Source of the DNA: Pseudoips prasinana
Lineage: Eukaryota; Arthropoda; Insecta; Lepidoptera; Nolidae
Direction of reading: 5' to 3'
DNA length: 64,000 bases
Assembly: GCA_951640165.1 (NCBI GenBank)
Contig: OX621260.1
Span: 18,928,001 to 18,992,000 of the forward strand
Positions 54,380-64,000 of this stretch are shown one piece after another. Each line of letters opens with the position of its first letter. Within the stretch, counting starts at the first letter, position 1. The notes beneath the pieces were generated by a model. The model made no database searches. It was given only the letters and a program-made list of their open reading frames with translations, and was not told the DNA's origin. The position numbers were made by a program, and so were the translations under genes.

Positions 54380-56990
54380 TTAAAGAGAATAAGGCGACAT
54401 TCTTAACCAACCGAGAACAATAGTGGAATCCGTCCACATTATGATGTTGTCAAAGCTCATACGCAAAGATTGAACTATTTTGTCTTTTAACCTAGCGCCT
54501 ATTAGTGCACCTAACAATTCCAGTCTTGGGATACTTAGAGGTTTGGTCGGCGCCACACGGGTCTTAGAACATAACAACTTGACAGTTACGTCACCATTGT
54601 CGTTGAATGAACGTATACCTATACGCACAGGCACCATAGGCCACAAGACTGGAGTCGGTAAAAATATGCAACTCAATACGATACGGGCATTTTCCTACTA
54701 CATGACGAGGAATTAGAAGCTTGTTTAAGTCCTTTAATGAATGGATAAATTTATTCCAACTAGTCAAAATATCCAACGGCAATGTATCATCCCAACCTGT
54801 TTTGCACAGCCAGAGTTTTTGCAATAGCACCTTTGCAACGATTACAATAGGGCTTAATAATCCTAACGGGTCGTATATTTGTGATACAACTGATAAAATT
54901 AAGCGTTTAGTTACTTTAGAAGCGTCAGCGTTAATCTTTGTAGTAAAATGAAATTGATCGCTATAGTTTAACCAACCTAATCCTAAAGTTTTATTAGATT
55001 GATTCTCGTCTAACATCAACTGTTTCGATTTGTCACTTTGTATGGACTGTGATGCGAGATCAGGCGAGTTAAAAATCCATTTACGCAATGGTAAACAACC
55101 TGAGTTGCAAACATCTGTAACTCGTTTACAAATATTAAATAAATGGGACTTGCTATTATGGCCTATTAATAAATCATCAACGTAATAGTCCTCTAATATT
55201 ATTTTTGATATTTCAGGATCTTTAAATTCCAGTGCTAGTTGACGCACACAACGTATACAAAGATAGGGCGCGCTTGCTGTTCCGTAAGTCGTCGTATTGA
55301 GACGATGTACATTGAGGGGTTCCGACGGGCTCTCACGCCACAGGATCAGCTGTAAATTTCTTTGATCCTCTTGAACAAGAATCTGCCTAAACATTTTTTC
55401 GATATCAGCACATGCAACGTATTTATACTGTCGGAATCTTAAAATAATTGAAAATAAATCATTTTGCAGAGGGGGACCGGTAAGCATGATATCGTTAAGC
55501 GATTTTCCCGAAGTCGTTTTCTGGCTAGCATTGAAAACCACCCTTAATTTTGCTGTCGTGCTTTGCTCACGGAATACACCATGGTGTGGTAAAAAATAAT
55601 AAGGCGACGAATAGGTTTCAATGCGAGTCATGTGTCCGAGCCTTAAGTAATCACGCATAAACTCTACGTACATAGATTTATAAGCCGGTAAACGTTCTAA
55701 TTTATTCTCTAGTGTCATGAATCTATTTTTCGCTACATTATAACTATCACCAAGTGACTCTGGTGTATCTTTTAACGGGATTCGTACGAGAAAACGACCA
55801 TTGTCGTCGCGTTTAGTTGTTTCAATAAACAATTGTTCACATTTCCGATCGTCTTCGGAATAAAACGATTTATTTGGTGAAATTTCCTCGATTTCCCAAA
55901 ATTTTCGTAATTGCTCATCTATTTCTAGTGAACCGAAATTACACAGTACTTGATTGATGCGCAAGTTGCCAGTGTGTATGGGGCCTGAAATAATCCACCC
56001 TAGTTTTGTATTATTTAAATACGGGCCACTAGATAAACGAATTTTACCTTCCAGCAATAAATCCCAAAAATAGTTAGCACCGATTAAAATATCTATCTGG
56101 GAAGGGACGCTAAACAATGGGTCAGCGAGATCAATGTTTTTAGGTAAAATTAATTTAGTCGCATCTATTTTTGAAGCGGGTAAAAGAGACGTAATGTTCG
56201 GTAATACTAAACAATTCATTCTTGTGCTATAATTGTTTTTTAAAGAACGTAGTTTTATATCACAAGACTGACTTGACTGTGTGACTGACTGGCCTATTCC
56301 TGTGATTCGATGAGTGGACTGTATAGTTTTAGCGTTTAACTTTTTACATAACGAATGAGAGATAATGCAATGTTGACTGCCACTATCTAATAACGCGCGA
56401 ACTTTATAGTATTTATTATTGTCCCCGGCAACTTCAACCAACGCCGTAGACAATAAGACGGGTTCTAAAGCGAATGAGTTTGCAGCGCTAGTAAAACTAT
56501 CACTCTCGACCCTTGGACAGTTATCGAGCGGTTTTATAATATTAGCGTGCAAAATAGATGACGAGTTATGCCCTATGGATTGTGTATGTATGTCGGAGGA
56601 TGACTGTGAAGTATCTAACACCGCGGCCAGTGAATTTCCCTTGTTTAGCGCATCGTGTAATAAAGTGTTATGTTTTTCAGTGCACTGCCTACAAGGTCCA
56701 AAGTAACAATCTTTAATGGAATGTCTCAGGCGTAAACAGTTTAAGCATAAGTTTTTAGATTCGACTAGCTTCAACTTCTCATGTGAAGGCAAATCCAAGA
56801 ACTTGGCGCACGAGTAGATACCATGACCACTGGCGCACATTACACATACACGTTTAAATCTTTCGTTCTTACTGTTAGATTTTTGACTATTTTGCGTAGT
56901 TACGAAACTTTGAACTTTAGGTATATGTTTATTATTTGATTCTTGAGATATCTTATTAGTGGAAATATGGTAATGGTTGGCATAAACCAT
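54380..56990 (-). pseudogene. BEL/Pao pol: zinc knuckles, protease, reverse transcriptase, RNase H
   Basis: A 799-residue frame (56990-54591), then a shift to 54676-54380. Cys/His knuckles: CVMCASGHGIYSC, CLNCLRLRHSIKDC and CRQCTEKHNTLLH. Aspartic protease: VRALLDSGSQHCIIS. RT: LRVVFNASQKTTSGKSLND, YVACADIEKMFRQILVQ and ILEDYYVDDLLIG (catalytic YVDD). RNase H: IELHIFTDSSLVAYGACAY, then LSIPRLELLGALIGARL and IIMWTDSTIVLGWL. The order and motifs are those of BEL/Pao pol. Only one frame slip, near 54660, was found here. Confidence 0.92.
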
Positions 56991-57025
56991 TTCTAAAATA
57001 TCGGCTTTTTCTTTTAAAAACGTGA

Positions 57026-57871
57026 TTAATTGTCGAATTTAATTGTTTGATTTGGATCTTTATAACAATTAAGTTTGTACTGTTGCCAATCTTTTTCTAT
57101 GTTAGCGTCAAATTTTGATACAACTATGTATATTAATAAAGTATCCCAATGATCCGTAGGTTCGCCTAACATCTTTAACGCGCGTAAGTTTTTCAAAACA
57201 GTGTCGACTAACTTGCGAATATGAACTGGGGATTCTTTAGTTAATTGTTGTATGGAAAATATGGACTTAATGTGATTATTAACTAGCAAATTCTTATTGT
57301 CATATCTACTCGCGATCAAATCCCAGGCTACTGTGTAGCTATTAGAAGAAAACTCTATCGATTTTATTACCTTCAGGTAATAAAATCGATAGAGTTTTAC
57401 CTGTAAGAGGGCATTACCTGTAAGAGCAGATCTTAAATAATGATATTTCTGTATATTATCGAGCTCTTCAGAATTGTGAATCATTGACAAGTATGTGTCT
57501 CTAAATTCCAACCAATTTTCATACGAGCCATCGAATGAAGGCAGCGATATAGTGGGCAATTTAACTAGTAACTTATTTTTACAGTTATGTACCTTATCAT
57601 TATTGTTACTATTTAAAACAATTTGATCTTTTAACAAGCACTCAATGGTAGCCATGGCGTTGTAGTACGAATTTTCAAATGTTTCTCGTTCTAACAGCTG
57701 CTTTTCGAGGTCTGATTCATCGACTAATTCCTCGATAGTGGTTTGAATAACATTAAAATTCTGTAATATACCTGTTGCTGACTGCTGACGTAGCTTCAAT
57801 TCAGCTCTTTGGCGGTCAGTTATCACCGTAGAATTGTTAATCGTATTCACAAATTTTACAAACAGTGTCAA
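57026..57871 (-). pseudogene. BEL/Pao gag, carrying a palindromic insertion
   Basis: 281 residues with RAELKLRQQSATGILQNF, LPTISLPSFDGSYENWLEFR, LDNIQKYHYLRSALTGNA, TVAWDLIASRYDNKNLLVNN, WDTLLIYIVVSKFD. This is the gag pattern of BEL/Pao (FDGxxxxWxxF). A snap-back palindrome (57349-57398) adds about 12 residues after LTGNA without closing the frame. At 57026 a stop after IKFDN separates it from the pol frame; the expected link (RQLITFLKEKADILEM) is in another frame, so a one-base slip is likely. Confidence 0.85.
57349..57398. repeat. Snap-back palindrome, 24-bp perfect arms, 2-nt spacer
   Basis: Arms 57349-57372 and 57375-57398, spacer TC. Next to it the 13-mer TTACCTGTAAGAG occurs twice (57397-57409 and 57414-57426). 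The combination suggests fold-back plus realignment of a nascent strand in BEL gag. Confidence 0.92.
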
Positions 57872-58149
57872 GCTACCTTTAATAGACTACGCTTCTTTAA
57901 TAATTCTTTAAATGACTCAGTCATGTTGGCGATTTATGTAAAGAACGAGGTACTCACGGTTTTCCTGTGACCAGTGTGGTGAATAATGCGCACCACTCCC
58001 GTTATTCCTACTAAATTAGGCGACTTTGGTACAAGTAGGGCTAATGGGTGTATGGGTAAGGATTGGAAAAGGTCTTTAGCCCCTGATGAAGCGTTTCCCG
58101 CCGGCTGGTGTCGTCTTCTTGTTGACTTCGATACGGCTCGGAGGTCCAA
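57872..58149 (-). other. BEL/Pao untranslated leader
   Basis: Lies between the right (5') LTR and gag. A 71-codon open frame (58149-57934) has no recognised domain and may be fortuitous. Confidence 0.4.
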
Positions 58150-58467
58150 TGTTACGATTGTATCGGGATTTCAGGGGCAAAAGTTGTGGTTTGAAAATGT
58201 GTCCTCTTGTTTGTTGTTTTTGAGACAATTTAGTGTATTTCGTGTACAAGTTTGAATTACACGACAGAACCGACATTAATGCGCGGGAAGAATTCTTATG
58301 TCTACGTTTTCGAATTTAGAGAACTATTTAACTTTTTAAAGATTTGAAAAAGAAAAGTGTTGCACAGATAACACAAAAATAATATTTTCACAGTTAATAG
58401 TTTAACACAGCGCCATCTGCTGGATAAATTTAACACTAATGGCGAAAGATGGCGCTATGCGTTAACA
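58150..58467. repeat. BEL/Pao right LTR (5' LTR), 318 bp
   Basis: TGTTACGATT...GCGTTAACA. Apart from the 46-bp segment and a few substitutions it matches the two parts of the left LTR, so the element is not very old. Confidence 0.93.
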
Positions 58468-58670
58468 AGGTTATTTATGCAATTAATTTTTTTGGAGTCC
58501 ATAAACCGCAAGAAGAAACCGAATGCCTTTAGTAATTAGTATTTGAGGTGAAGAATTAATTTCTGGAAATACTTTTGCGCAGTCAATCAAATATTTTTTT
58601 TCAAATAATTATAATACCTACTGAATTTTTTCCCCTTCTAAACATTGCTGACGTAGTATCGCATTGTTCG

Positions 58671-58771
58671 CAAATCCACCAACATATCCACCAACAAATC
58701 CACCAACATATCCACCAACAAATCCACCAACTAATCCAGCAACAATTCCACCAACATATCCACCAACATAT
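58671..58771 (+). repeat. 12-bp minisatellite, small block 6
   Basis: About 8 units (CAAATCCACCAACATATCC) ending AACAATTCCACCAACATAT. Its end is shared with block 7. Confidence 0.9.
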
Positions 58772-58775
58772 TATT

Positions 58776-58902
58776 TGAAATGAAATGAAAAAAAAATTAT
58801 TTATGACAAAAAAGAAATCTTACAATACATAGCTAACTTAATATAATAAAGGTTGTCAAAAAAGGCCCCTATCTCAGCATTAGCATAATGTAATTAAAAA
58901 AA
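58776..58902 (-). mobile_element. Tiny LINE F-like 3' end with CATTT tail
   Basis: On the minus strand it ends TTTTTTTTTCATTTCATTTC and carries a decayed C-terminus like that at 35588 (NYxxxE then GPFL). It is absent from the otherwise duplicated copy at 59111, which shows the empty site; ATTTG is duplicated at the edges. Confidence 0.55.
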
Positions 58903-58971
58903 TTTGCATAATGTGGTCCGATTATTATGCTATAAATTAAATATGTATTACTCGCCAAATACCTAACGAAA
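58903..58971 (+). repeat. 69-bp direct repeat, copy 1
   Basis: TTTGCATAATGTGGTCCGAT to ACCTAACGAAA; differs from copy 2 (59113-59181) at two positions. Confidence 0.9.
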
Positions 58972-58973
58972 CC

Positions 58974-59110
58974 CATATCCACCAACAAATCCACCAACAT
59001 ATCCACCAACAAATCCATCAACAAATCCACCAACAAATCCACCAACATATCCACCAAAAAATCCACCAACAAATCCACCAACTAATCCAGCAACAATTCC
59101 ACCAACATAT
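58974..59110 (+). repeat. 12-bp minisatellite, small block 7
   Basis: About 11 units ending, like block 6, in CCAGCAACAATTCCACC and CAACATAT. With the flanking 69-bp repeats it looks like a segmental duplication of block 6 and its flank. Confidence 0.9.
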
Positions 59111-59112
59111 TA

Positions 59113-59181
59113 TTTGCATAATGTGGTCCGATTACTATGTTATAAATTAAATATGTATTACTCGCCAAATACCTAACGAAA
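59113..59181 (+). repeat. 69-bp direct repeat, copy 2
   Basis: Follows block 7 immediately, as the original flank would. See copy 1. Confidence 0.9.
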
Positions 59182-59455
59182 GCTCTTGCCGGATAGTTCA
59201 AGAAACTGTATATTTTATCATAATTATATATTATTTTAATGACATCAATGTCACGGTGAATTATTTTCGTTGCACTTTATAGCATAAAACATCCCTCGGC
59301 GAATGACATGAACATGGCAATTTAGACCCAAACTTCACGTCATAATGTCTTCTTTTAAAAGGTGAACCTGAGCGGTATTCCGTTGTGTCAGTTTGATTGG
59401 GATATTGGGTCAAGATTTGCGCTTAATTTCCTTGAAGTAATGCTTCTATGTTTAT

Positions 59456-60480
59456 TTGGGTTCACTGATTAAAATGTATTGTGACGTATCCGTTTTTCTC
59501 ACAAATACTCGACCATTTCTGACCCAGACGTATTTGTATTCCATTTCCTTTGCTCTAATCCTGGTTGCTGCATGAAGGGCTTTGTTAGTAGGTGAAAGAT
59601 GTTAAACTATGTAGACTGGAGACGCCTGCCCTGAGAACCCTAGATGTTTACAGTTAAGCTTTTCTTGAGGATTATCACGATTATGTTTAATAATTGATGC
59701 CAAGAGCTGATCACGATGTTTGGGTGATACCAGTTGTACAATAATCGATCTGGGGCGTGTACTATATGGATTAGACTTTGAAACGCGGGATCAATATCGT
59801 ATATCCTTCTATTTAATGTCACAGTTTACGGTTTTGGCTAGTGAAGTGACGATATTATAACCGTTCTCGTTTTAACTTTCGGGCATACATTGCACTTCAA
59901 CATTATTGGATCGGGATTGCTGCTCAATGGTATTGATTTTAGCTTGAAGATCTCCAATCTGTATTTTCATTTCATTATTTTCTGATTGTAATTTTAAAGT
60001 AGTTTCATTACAGTCTTGCTGTATTTTGGTAATATCTTCGAATTGTTCGAATGGATTTAATTATTTCCTTCATCTCTTCTCTAATTGGCACTAATTTCCT
60101 GTTAATTGTACTAATCATACTTTCTTTGAACTGCACCAACATCTCGCTAAATTCGGATTGAATTATTTCCTGTATTATAGTGCGTATATCTTCATTATCG
60201 CTCGGAGGTGATGCCAGCGAAGGCGGGAGAATGGCGTTTCTCTTACTGCCTTTATTTTTAGTTACATTGTGACTAGGAGTAGAATCATCTTTAAATTTTT
60301 TCGATGTGTTATTTAGGCAAGAAGGACATTTCCAAACCTTTTGAATTCCAGGTTTATTTGGAGAATACTTGAGAGACAGACAATAATAGTTATATGATAT
60401 TCCACAGGCCACACATTTTATATGTTCATTTATTTATATATTATTTCCATTTTCGCAACATCCTCAACGTTCAGAAACAT
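59456..60480 (-). pseudogene. LINE K ORF1: PHD-like finger, coiled coil, FP-like domain; broken
   Basis: Read leftwards. A PHD-like zinc finger spans 60460-60320 (CCENGN in a broken frame, then IKCVACGISYNYYCLSL and VWKCPSCLNN). Next is a Ser/Lys linker, and a coiled coil in EDIRTIIQEIIQSEFSEMLV and LVPIREEMKEIIKS. Near 59800-59470 is the FP-like domain (RPRSIIVQLVSPKHRDQLLA, LNCKHLGFSGQASPVYI, MEYKYVWVRNGRVFVRK). A TAA after VYIV and shifts near 60010 and 59830 disrupt it. PHD plus coiled coil plus FP-like is an ORF1 layout I recall from lepidopteran LINEs. No ORF2 follows. Confidence 0.65.
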
Positions 60481-60929
60481 CGGCTATATTAAATGAGCAA
60501 TATAATCCACAAGATTCTTCAGCAATGTTAACTTCTAAGAGGCAATGAAAAATAGGTAAAATGTATTGCACCGTCTACTCTGGCTTATATTTGGCAAGAG
60601 CGCTCACGTGCGTCGTCGAGTGCAAACGCACACGACTTTATCACTTACGTTCACCGCCTAAGGATGAGGGTCACGTGCGCTGACTATAAAATCAGATGAG
60701 ATTTAACGGTCATAATTATTTTATTTTTAAATAATTTATGAAATCACTCACTGTTACATGTTCCTTGTATTCATTATATCTCACTATTGATTATTTTACA
60801 TCTGTTCATATTTATCAAATTAAAGCCATATACAGCTTTAATTTGATAAATATGAACAGACACGAGTTCACCGTTCAGTTGCGATGGCAAAGATGAGGCT
60901 CTTATCAGCAAGTACCTACTCCGAACCAG
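60481..60929. other. Spacer, no gene; contains a palindrome
   Basis: Mixed-composition DNA with no coding support. The palindrome at 60801-60860 is described separately. Confidence 0.4.
60801..60860. repeat. Snap-back palindrome, 26-bp perfect arms, 8-nt spacer
   Basis: Arms 60801-60826 and 60835-60860 (start TCTGTTCATATTTATCAAAT), spacer CATATACA. No transposase or target duplication evident. Confidence 0.9.
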
Positions 60930-61390
60930 GCTTAATCACAGATCTTACGACCCTCCACTACACTTTTGCGCCATTCAACTCTATTTTCAGCGAGCTTTTC
61001 CCAGCTACGGTGGTCAATTTTAAAAGCGGCCATAGTCAGCTTGGTCTTTAAAGCGAAGCAGAAGTCTACCGACATCGCGCTTCATTCGCTCATTTAATGA
61101 CACCCACAAATATCTGGCATTGGTAAGATTTTTCTTAACACCTAACCTAAAAACAGTTCTCTGATTCAACCAATCAAACTGACCAATTCTGAAACCGCCG
61201 ATGACGATACAATAAAAATATGAGCAAACGTCTTTTAAAGTGGTTCCGAGAGCAATATGTGACATAATCCAAATAAATACCGATTTTAAATATAAGTGAG
61301 AAAGCAATTGCTGTGTTGTGACGGCGGCGAATATCAGAATATCATCACTCCATCTCATCCCGTTGGGGTGTAGAAGTCGACCCAATGGGA
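60930..61390 (-). pseudogene. RTE-like LINE C-terminal scrap, interrupted
   Basis: The minus strand gives LGRLLHPNGMRWSDDI near 61350 (the GRPxxRWxDDI motif of RTE C-termini) and, further on, KIDHRSWEKLAENRVEWRK near 61000. The DNA between (TTTGATTGGTTGAATCAGAG, 61145-61175, and around) looks non-coding and is probably a later insertion. Confidence 0.5.
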
Positions 61391-61394
61391 TATC

Positions 61395-61535
61395 CAGAGG
61401 ACGGGCAGCAGCTTTGTACTTATAACCTTCTTACAACGATCGCCAACCCATCTGCCAAGCGTAGCGATTATGGCATATCCCCCACGATAATTCTTGGGGG
61501 AGGCTTTTGTCCAGCAGTGGACTTTTTACAGTTGT
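61395..61535 (+). pseudogene. RTE C-terminal tail in the opposite orientation
   Basis: TTGGGGGAGGCTTTTGTCCA at 61495 encodes LGEAFVQQW, a C-terminal signature I recall from lepidopteran RTE elements. Too short to say more; the opposite direction of the neighbouring motif implies a rearrangement. Confidence 0.45.
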
Positions 61536-61799
61536 TATGATGAGAAAGCAAGAGAAATTGCCTTCTTTCTTATTTTTCCAGTTGGTTTTTGCAGCGGGAG
61601 TCTTAGAAGTTCATATTTAACGTTTGAAAATGAAAAAGTCATTTATTCCGTTAAAACATTACATTTGTATGGAATCGTCAATTTTTTTGACCCTACCGTG
61701 CAGTGCATGACGTGGCAGCTACTGAGAAACACTGCCAGAAAACTCAGTAGGAATCCTTTTTTAAAATATTTATTTCTTACATAAAATTACATTGTATTT
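61536..61799. other. Spacer, no gene seen
   Basis: AT-rich; the small open frame here has no recognisable similarity. The 3' UTR of LINE B probably ends within it. Confidence 0.4.
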
Positions 61800-63440
61800 A
61801 AATGTGTTAATTTAGAGCGACTTAATCCCAAGCTGTTTTGTCACTTAAATAATCAGAAGTTTTGTAGTAAGCCCTGCTACACCATTTGGCTTTTATAATT
61901 CTTTTAAACTTATTCATAGACATTTCTCGGATATCATTGGGAAGTTTGTTATAGAATCTTATACATTGCCCCATAAAAGAGTTACTTACTTTGGGGAGAC
62001 GGGTGGTATGTAACACAAAGTTATGCTTATATCTAGTATTAATATTATGAGTATCACTCCTTTTACAGAAGGAGTCTTTATATTTATGCATATAAATTAG
62101 ATTGTCATATACTGACATGCTACAGTCAGAATGTTAATCTCTTTAAACTTCTCTCTCAAAGATTCTCGCGGACCAAGTTTATACATCGGTCTTACAGCTC
62201 TTTTTTGCAATACAAATATGGTGTTAATGTCCGCAGCGCTACACCAGAGAAGAATTCCATAGGACATTATACTAAGAAAATAACTGAAATAAACCGTTCT
62301 AGCTGTATCCACATCAGTAAGCCGCCTTATAGTTTTAACAGCATATGCAGCAGAACTTAATTAGCCTGTTAGTTTTTCTATTTGTGGGCCCCATTGTAGT
62401 TTTGAATCAATTGTGATACCCAAGAACACAGTTGACTCAACAGGGGTCAATCCAGCCCCATTAAGCCGTACATTGGTAGCCACCTGTTTCACATTAGGTG
62501 TAGAGAATTTGATGACTTTAGTTTTCTTGTCATTTAGCAAAAGATTATTATTTAATTAAACCAATTAACAACTTTAGAGATTGCGTCATTTACTTCGTCA
62601 AAATTGCGTAATTGTCGATTTATTTTAAACGTCAATGAAGTATCATCCGCAAACACAACAATCTCATGTTTATCCCTTGCATAGTAGGGTAAGTCATTAA
62701 TATAGATTAAAAATAAGAATGGGCCGAGAATCGATCCCTGTGGAACGCCCATTACCACTGGGGATCCCGCATATTTTTTACCATTTATATCGACCTTCTG
62801 AATTCTATTGCCCAAGTAAGAAGTCAAAAGTTCGAGAGCCTTGTTCCTGATACCGTAGTGGTGTAGTTTCCTGACAAGAGTGTCATGATGAACACAATCA
62901 AATGCTTTGGCCAAATCGCAAAAAATACCTAACGCATCCTGCGAGTCCTCCCAAGCCGCGAATATACTTTTTAACAGATTGACTCCTGCGTCTATAGTTG
63001 AACAACCCTTCGTGAATCCAAACTGTTTCCGATGAAGTAAATTATGTATATTAAAGTGACTGAGCAACTGGCTAAGCATTAGCTTTTCAAATATTTTACT
63101 TAGAGTGGGCAATACGGAAATAGGTCGGAAATTTGAAGGATCTGAAGTATCACCAGCTTTAAACAATGGAATAATTTTACTATACTTCATCAAGTCAGGA
63201 AATACGCCAGATTCGACACAGCAATTGAACACAGCAGCTAGATGTGGGGCGATTATAGTTATAATTGATGAAATAGTCTTAACAGATAAACCCCACAGAT
63301 CCCTAGTGTTTTTCATATTAATACTTTTGAAAGCATTCAAAATATCTTTAGGGTTAACCACCGAGAATTCAAAATCTGTGTCACACTTCTCTACGCTTTG
63401 CTGGAGTATTAGCTCAGCAGATACAGAAGAAGACGCGTAT
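61800..63440 (-). pseudogene. LINE B (CR1-like), 5'-truncated: reverse transcriptase to C-terminus
   Basis: 63361-62552 is a clean 269-residue RT: NMKNTRDLWGLSVKTISS, IIPLFKAGDTSDPSNFRPIS, IFCDLAKAFDCVHHDTLV, VMGVPQGSILGPFLFLIYIN and IVVFADDTSLTFKI. After a stop near 62552 it continues (TKVIKFSTPNVKQ, VFLGITIDSKLQWGPQIE), then 62312-62097 and 62118-61822 (MSYGILLWCSAADINTIF, FMGQCIRFYNKLPNDIREM, ending SDYLSDKTAWD). The overlap with LINE A (63100-63400) is about 90 percent at protein level. Truncated on the 5' side at about 63440, at a repeat. Confidence 0.88.
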
Positions 63441-63740
63441 GTATTTAGAAATATATTGATATATTTATTAGTTGTCTGGTTGCCATAACAGACTCTGCCT
63501 TTTGCGATCAGATGGCAGTGTATGTATATGTGTGTACTTCAAAATATGTTTAAGTAAAAAAATATACATCTTGGGACAACAAACACACAGTTATCTGATC
63601 ATAAACTAGGCAGAGCCTTTACTATGGTATCTGATAAACATACCCATATATATCTAAATACATACGTATTATAGACACACATACATTTGTCCTGGTTGGG
63701 AATCGAATCCAAAAGCAATGTCCATGTACCAACAATATTT
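63441..63740. repeat. Probable lepidopteran dispersed repeat or MITE
   Basis: TTATTAGTTGTCTGGTTGCC, CATAACAGACTCTGCC and, later, TTTGTCCTGGTTGGGAATCG resemble a common lepidopteran interspersed repeat as I recall it. Arms such as GTATTTAGAAATATAT and ATATATCTAAATACATACG are roughly inverted. Ends not defined. Confidence 0.4.
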
Positions 63741-64000
63741 TACTATATAGTTCGACTTTTAATTGTATTCAGTAACTTGACAGATAAAGGGTTACCAGGT
63801 TTTGACAAAAAAAGATAGTGAGGTGGTGTAGGAACGAACTAAATTGAATGAACTCAAATAATGTACTTACACGAACGTTTTATTTTAAATAATTAATAAG
63901 GTTGTCTTAAAAACACATTTATTACATATTATGTTTCTCAGTAGTAAGGTAATTTAAAATAAAAGGAGTTAGAGATGAAATATATAATCATCTGAATCAG
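63741..64000. other. AT-rich right edge, no gene seen
   Basis: No coding region or repeat that I recognise. Confidence 0.4.

Larger units (their letters stand above)
49642..58467 (-). mobile_element. BEL/Pao LTR retrotransposon, near complete but decayed, with LINE J in its left LTR
   Basis: The LTRs start TGTTACGATT and end GCGTTAACA on the plus strand. The 5-bp target duplication AGGTT is at 49637-49641 and 58468-58472. On the minus strand, from the right LTR: a possible primer site (TTGGACCTCCGAG) directly inside, gag (57871-57026), protease/RT/RNase H (56990-54380), integrase and C-terminal domain (54150-52638), then the left LTR. No env-like ORF seen. Excluding LINE J it is about 6.15 kb. 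Confidence 0.92.

Noticed and set aside
52638..57871. Endogenous retrovirus with envelope
   Set aside because: Order and motifs are BEL/Pao; no third ORF with signal peptide or transmembrane segment was found.

Overview
The window looks like transposon-dense, gene-poor insect chromatin. I found no host gene that I could support. Lepidoptera is the most likely group. This rests on my recollection of lepidopteran dispersed repeats: the repeat ending in GGGCGAGTCCGACTCG near 17147, the RTE C-terminal motif GEAFVQQW near 61502, and retroelement ORF1s with a C-terminus like baculovirus FP. A nested graveyard of this kind fits constitutive heterochromatin or a W chromosome, but that is inference.

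Layout. 1-4412 (-): the 5' two-thirds of a Jockey-like LINE, with ORF1 and ORF2 overlapping as TAATG; it runs off the left edge. 4785-6325 (+): RTE relic. 7150-8735 (-): LINE A relic. 8922-10010 (-): relic of a LINE with a restriction-like endonuclease. 10163-17175 (+): one lepidopteran dispersed repeat split into three pieces by an RTE insertion (10299-12010) and by LINE C (12312-16971). 17774-21257 (-): LINE H, interrupted by an R1-clade 3' end (19414-20282) with a 15-bp target duplication.

21941-47912 is the centrepiece. About 5 kb of a 12-bp minisatellite (consensus ACAAATCCACCA and variants), all in one orientation, is broken into five blocks by LINEs. LINE G (-, 23311-29616) carries an intact Tc1 element. 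LINE D (+, 29947-37563) carries an intact mariner, a long foldback element and a LINE F-like fragment. LINE F (-, 38258-43251) is nearly complete. A truncated LINE D copy (D2, 44741-46782) carries LINE E and a TA-duplicating MITE. The LINE 5' and 3' ends lie at or within a few bases of satellite. In each LINE D-family case the poly(A) is followed by the same phase of the repeat (CCAACAAATC). The simplest reading is one array repeatedly used as a landing site.

47913-64000: a cysteine-rich coding fragment; a second mariner almost identical to the first; a BEL/Pao LTR retrotransposon (-, 49642-58467, AGGTT target duplication) whose left LTR was split by LINE J; a small duplicated satellite locus; ORF1 of another LINE (K); RTE scraps; and LINE B, a sister of LINE A.

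The only long uninterrupted protein-coding genes are transposon genes: two mariner transposases, one Tc1 transposase, three LINE ORF1s (Jockey-like, G, F) and the partial Jockey-like ORF2. Several snap-back palindromes (arms 15-28 bp, spacers 2-8 nt) sit inside or near retroelement remnants and suggest a recurrent template-switch process.
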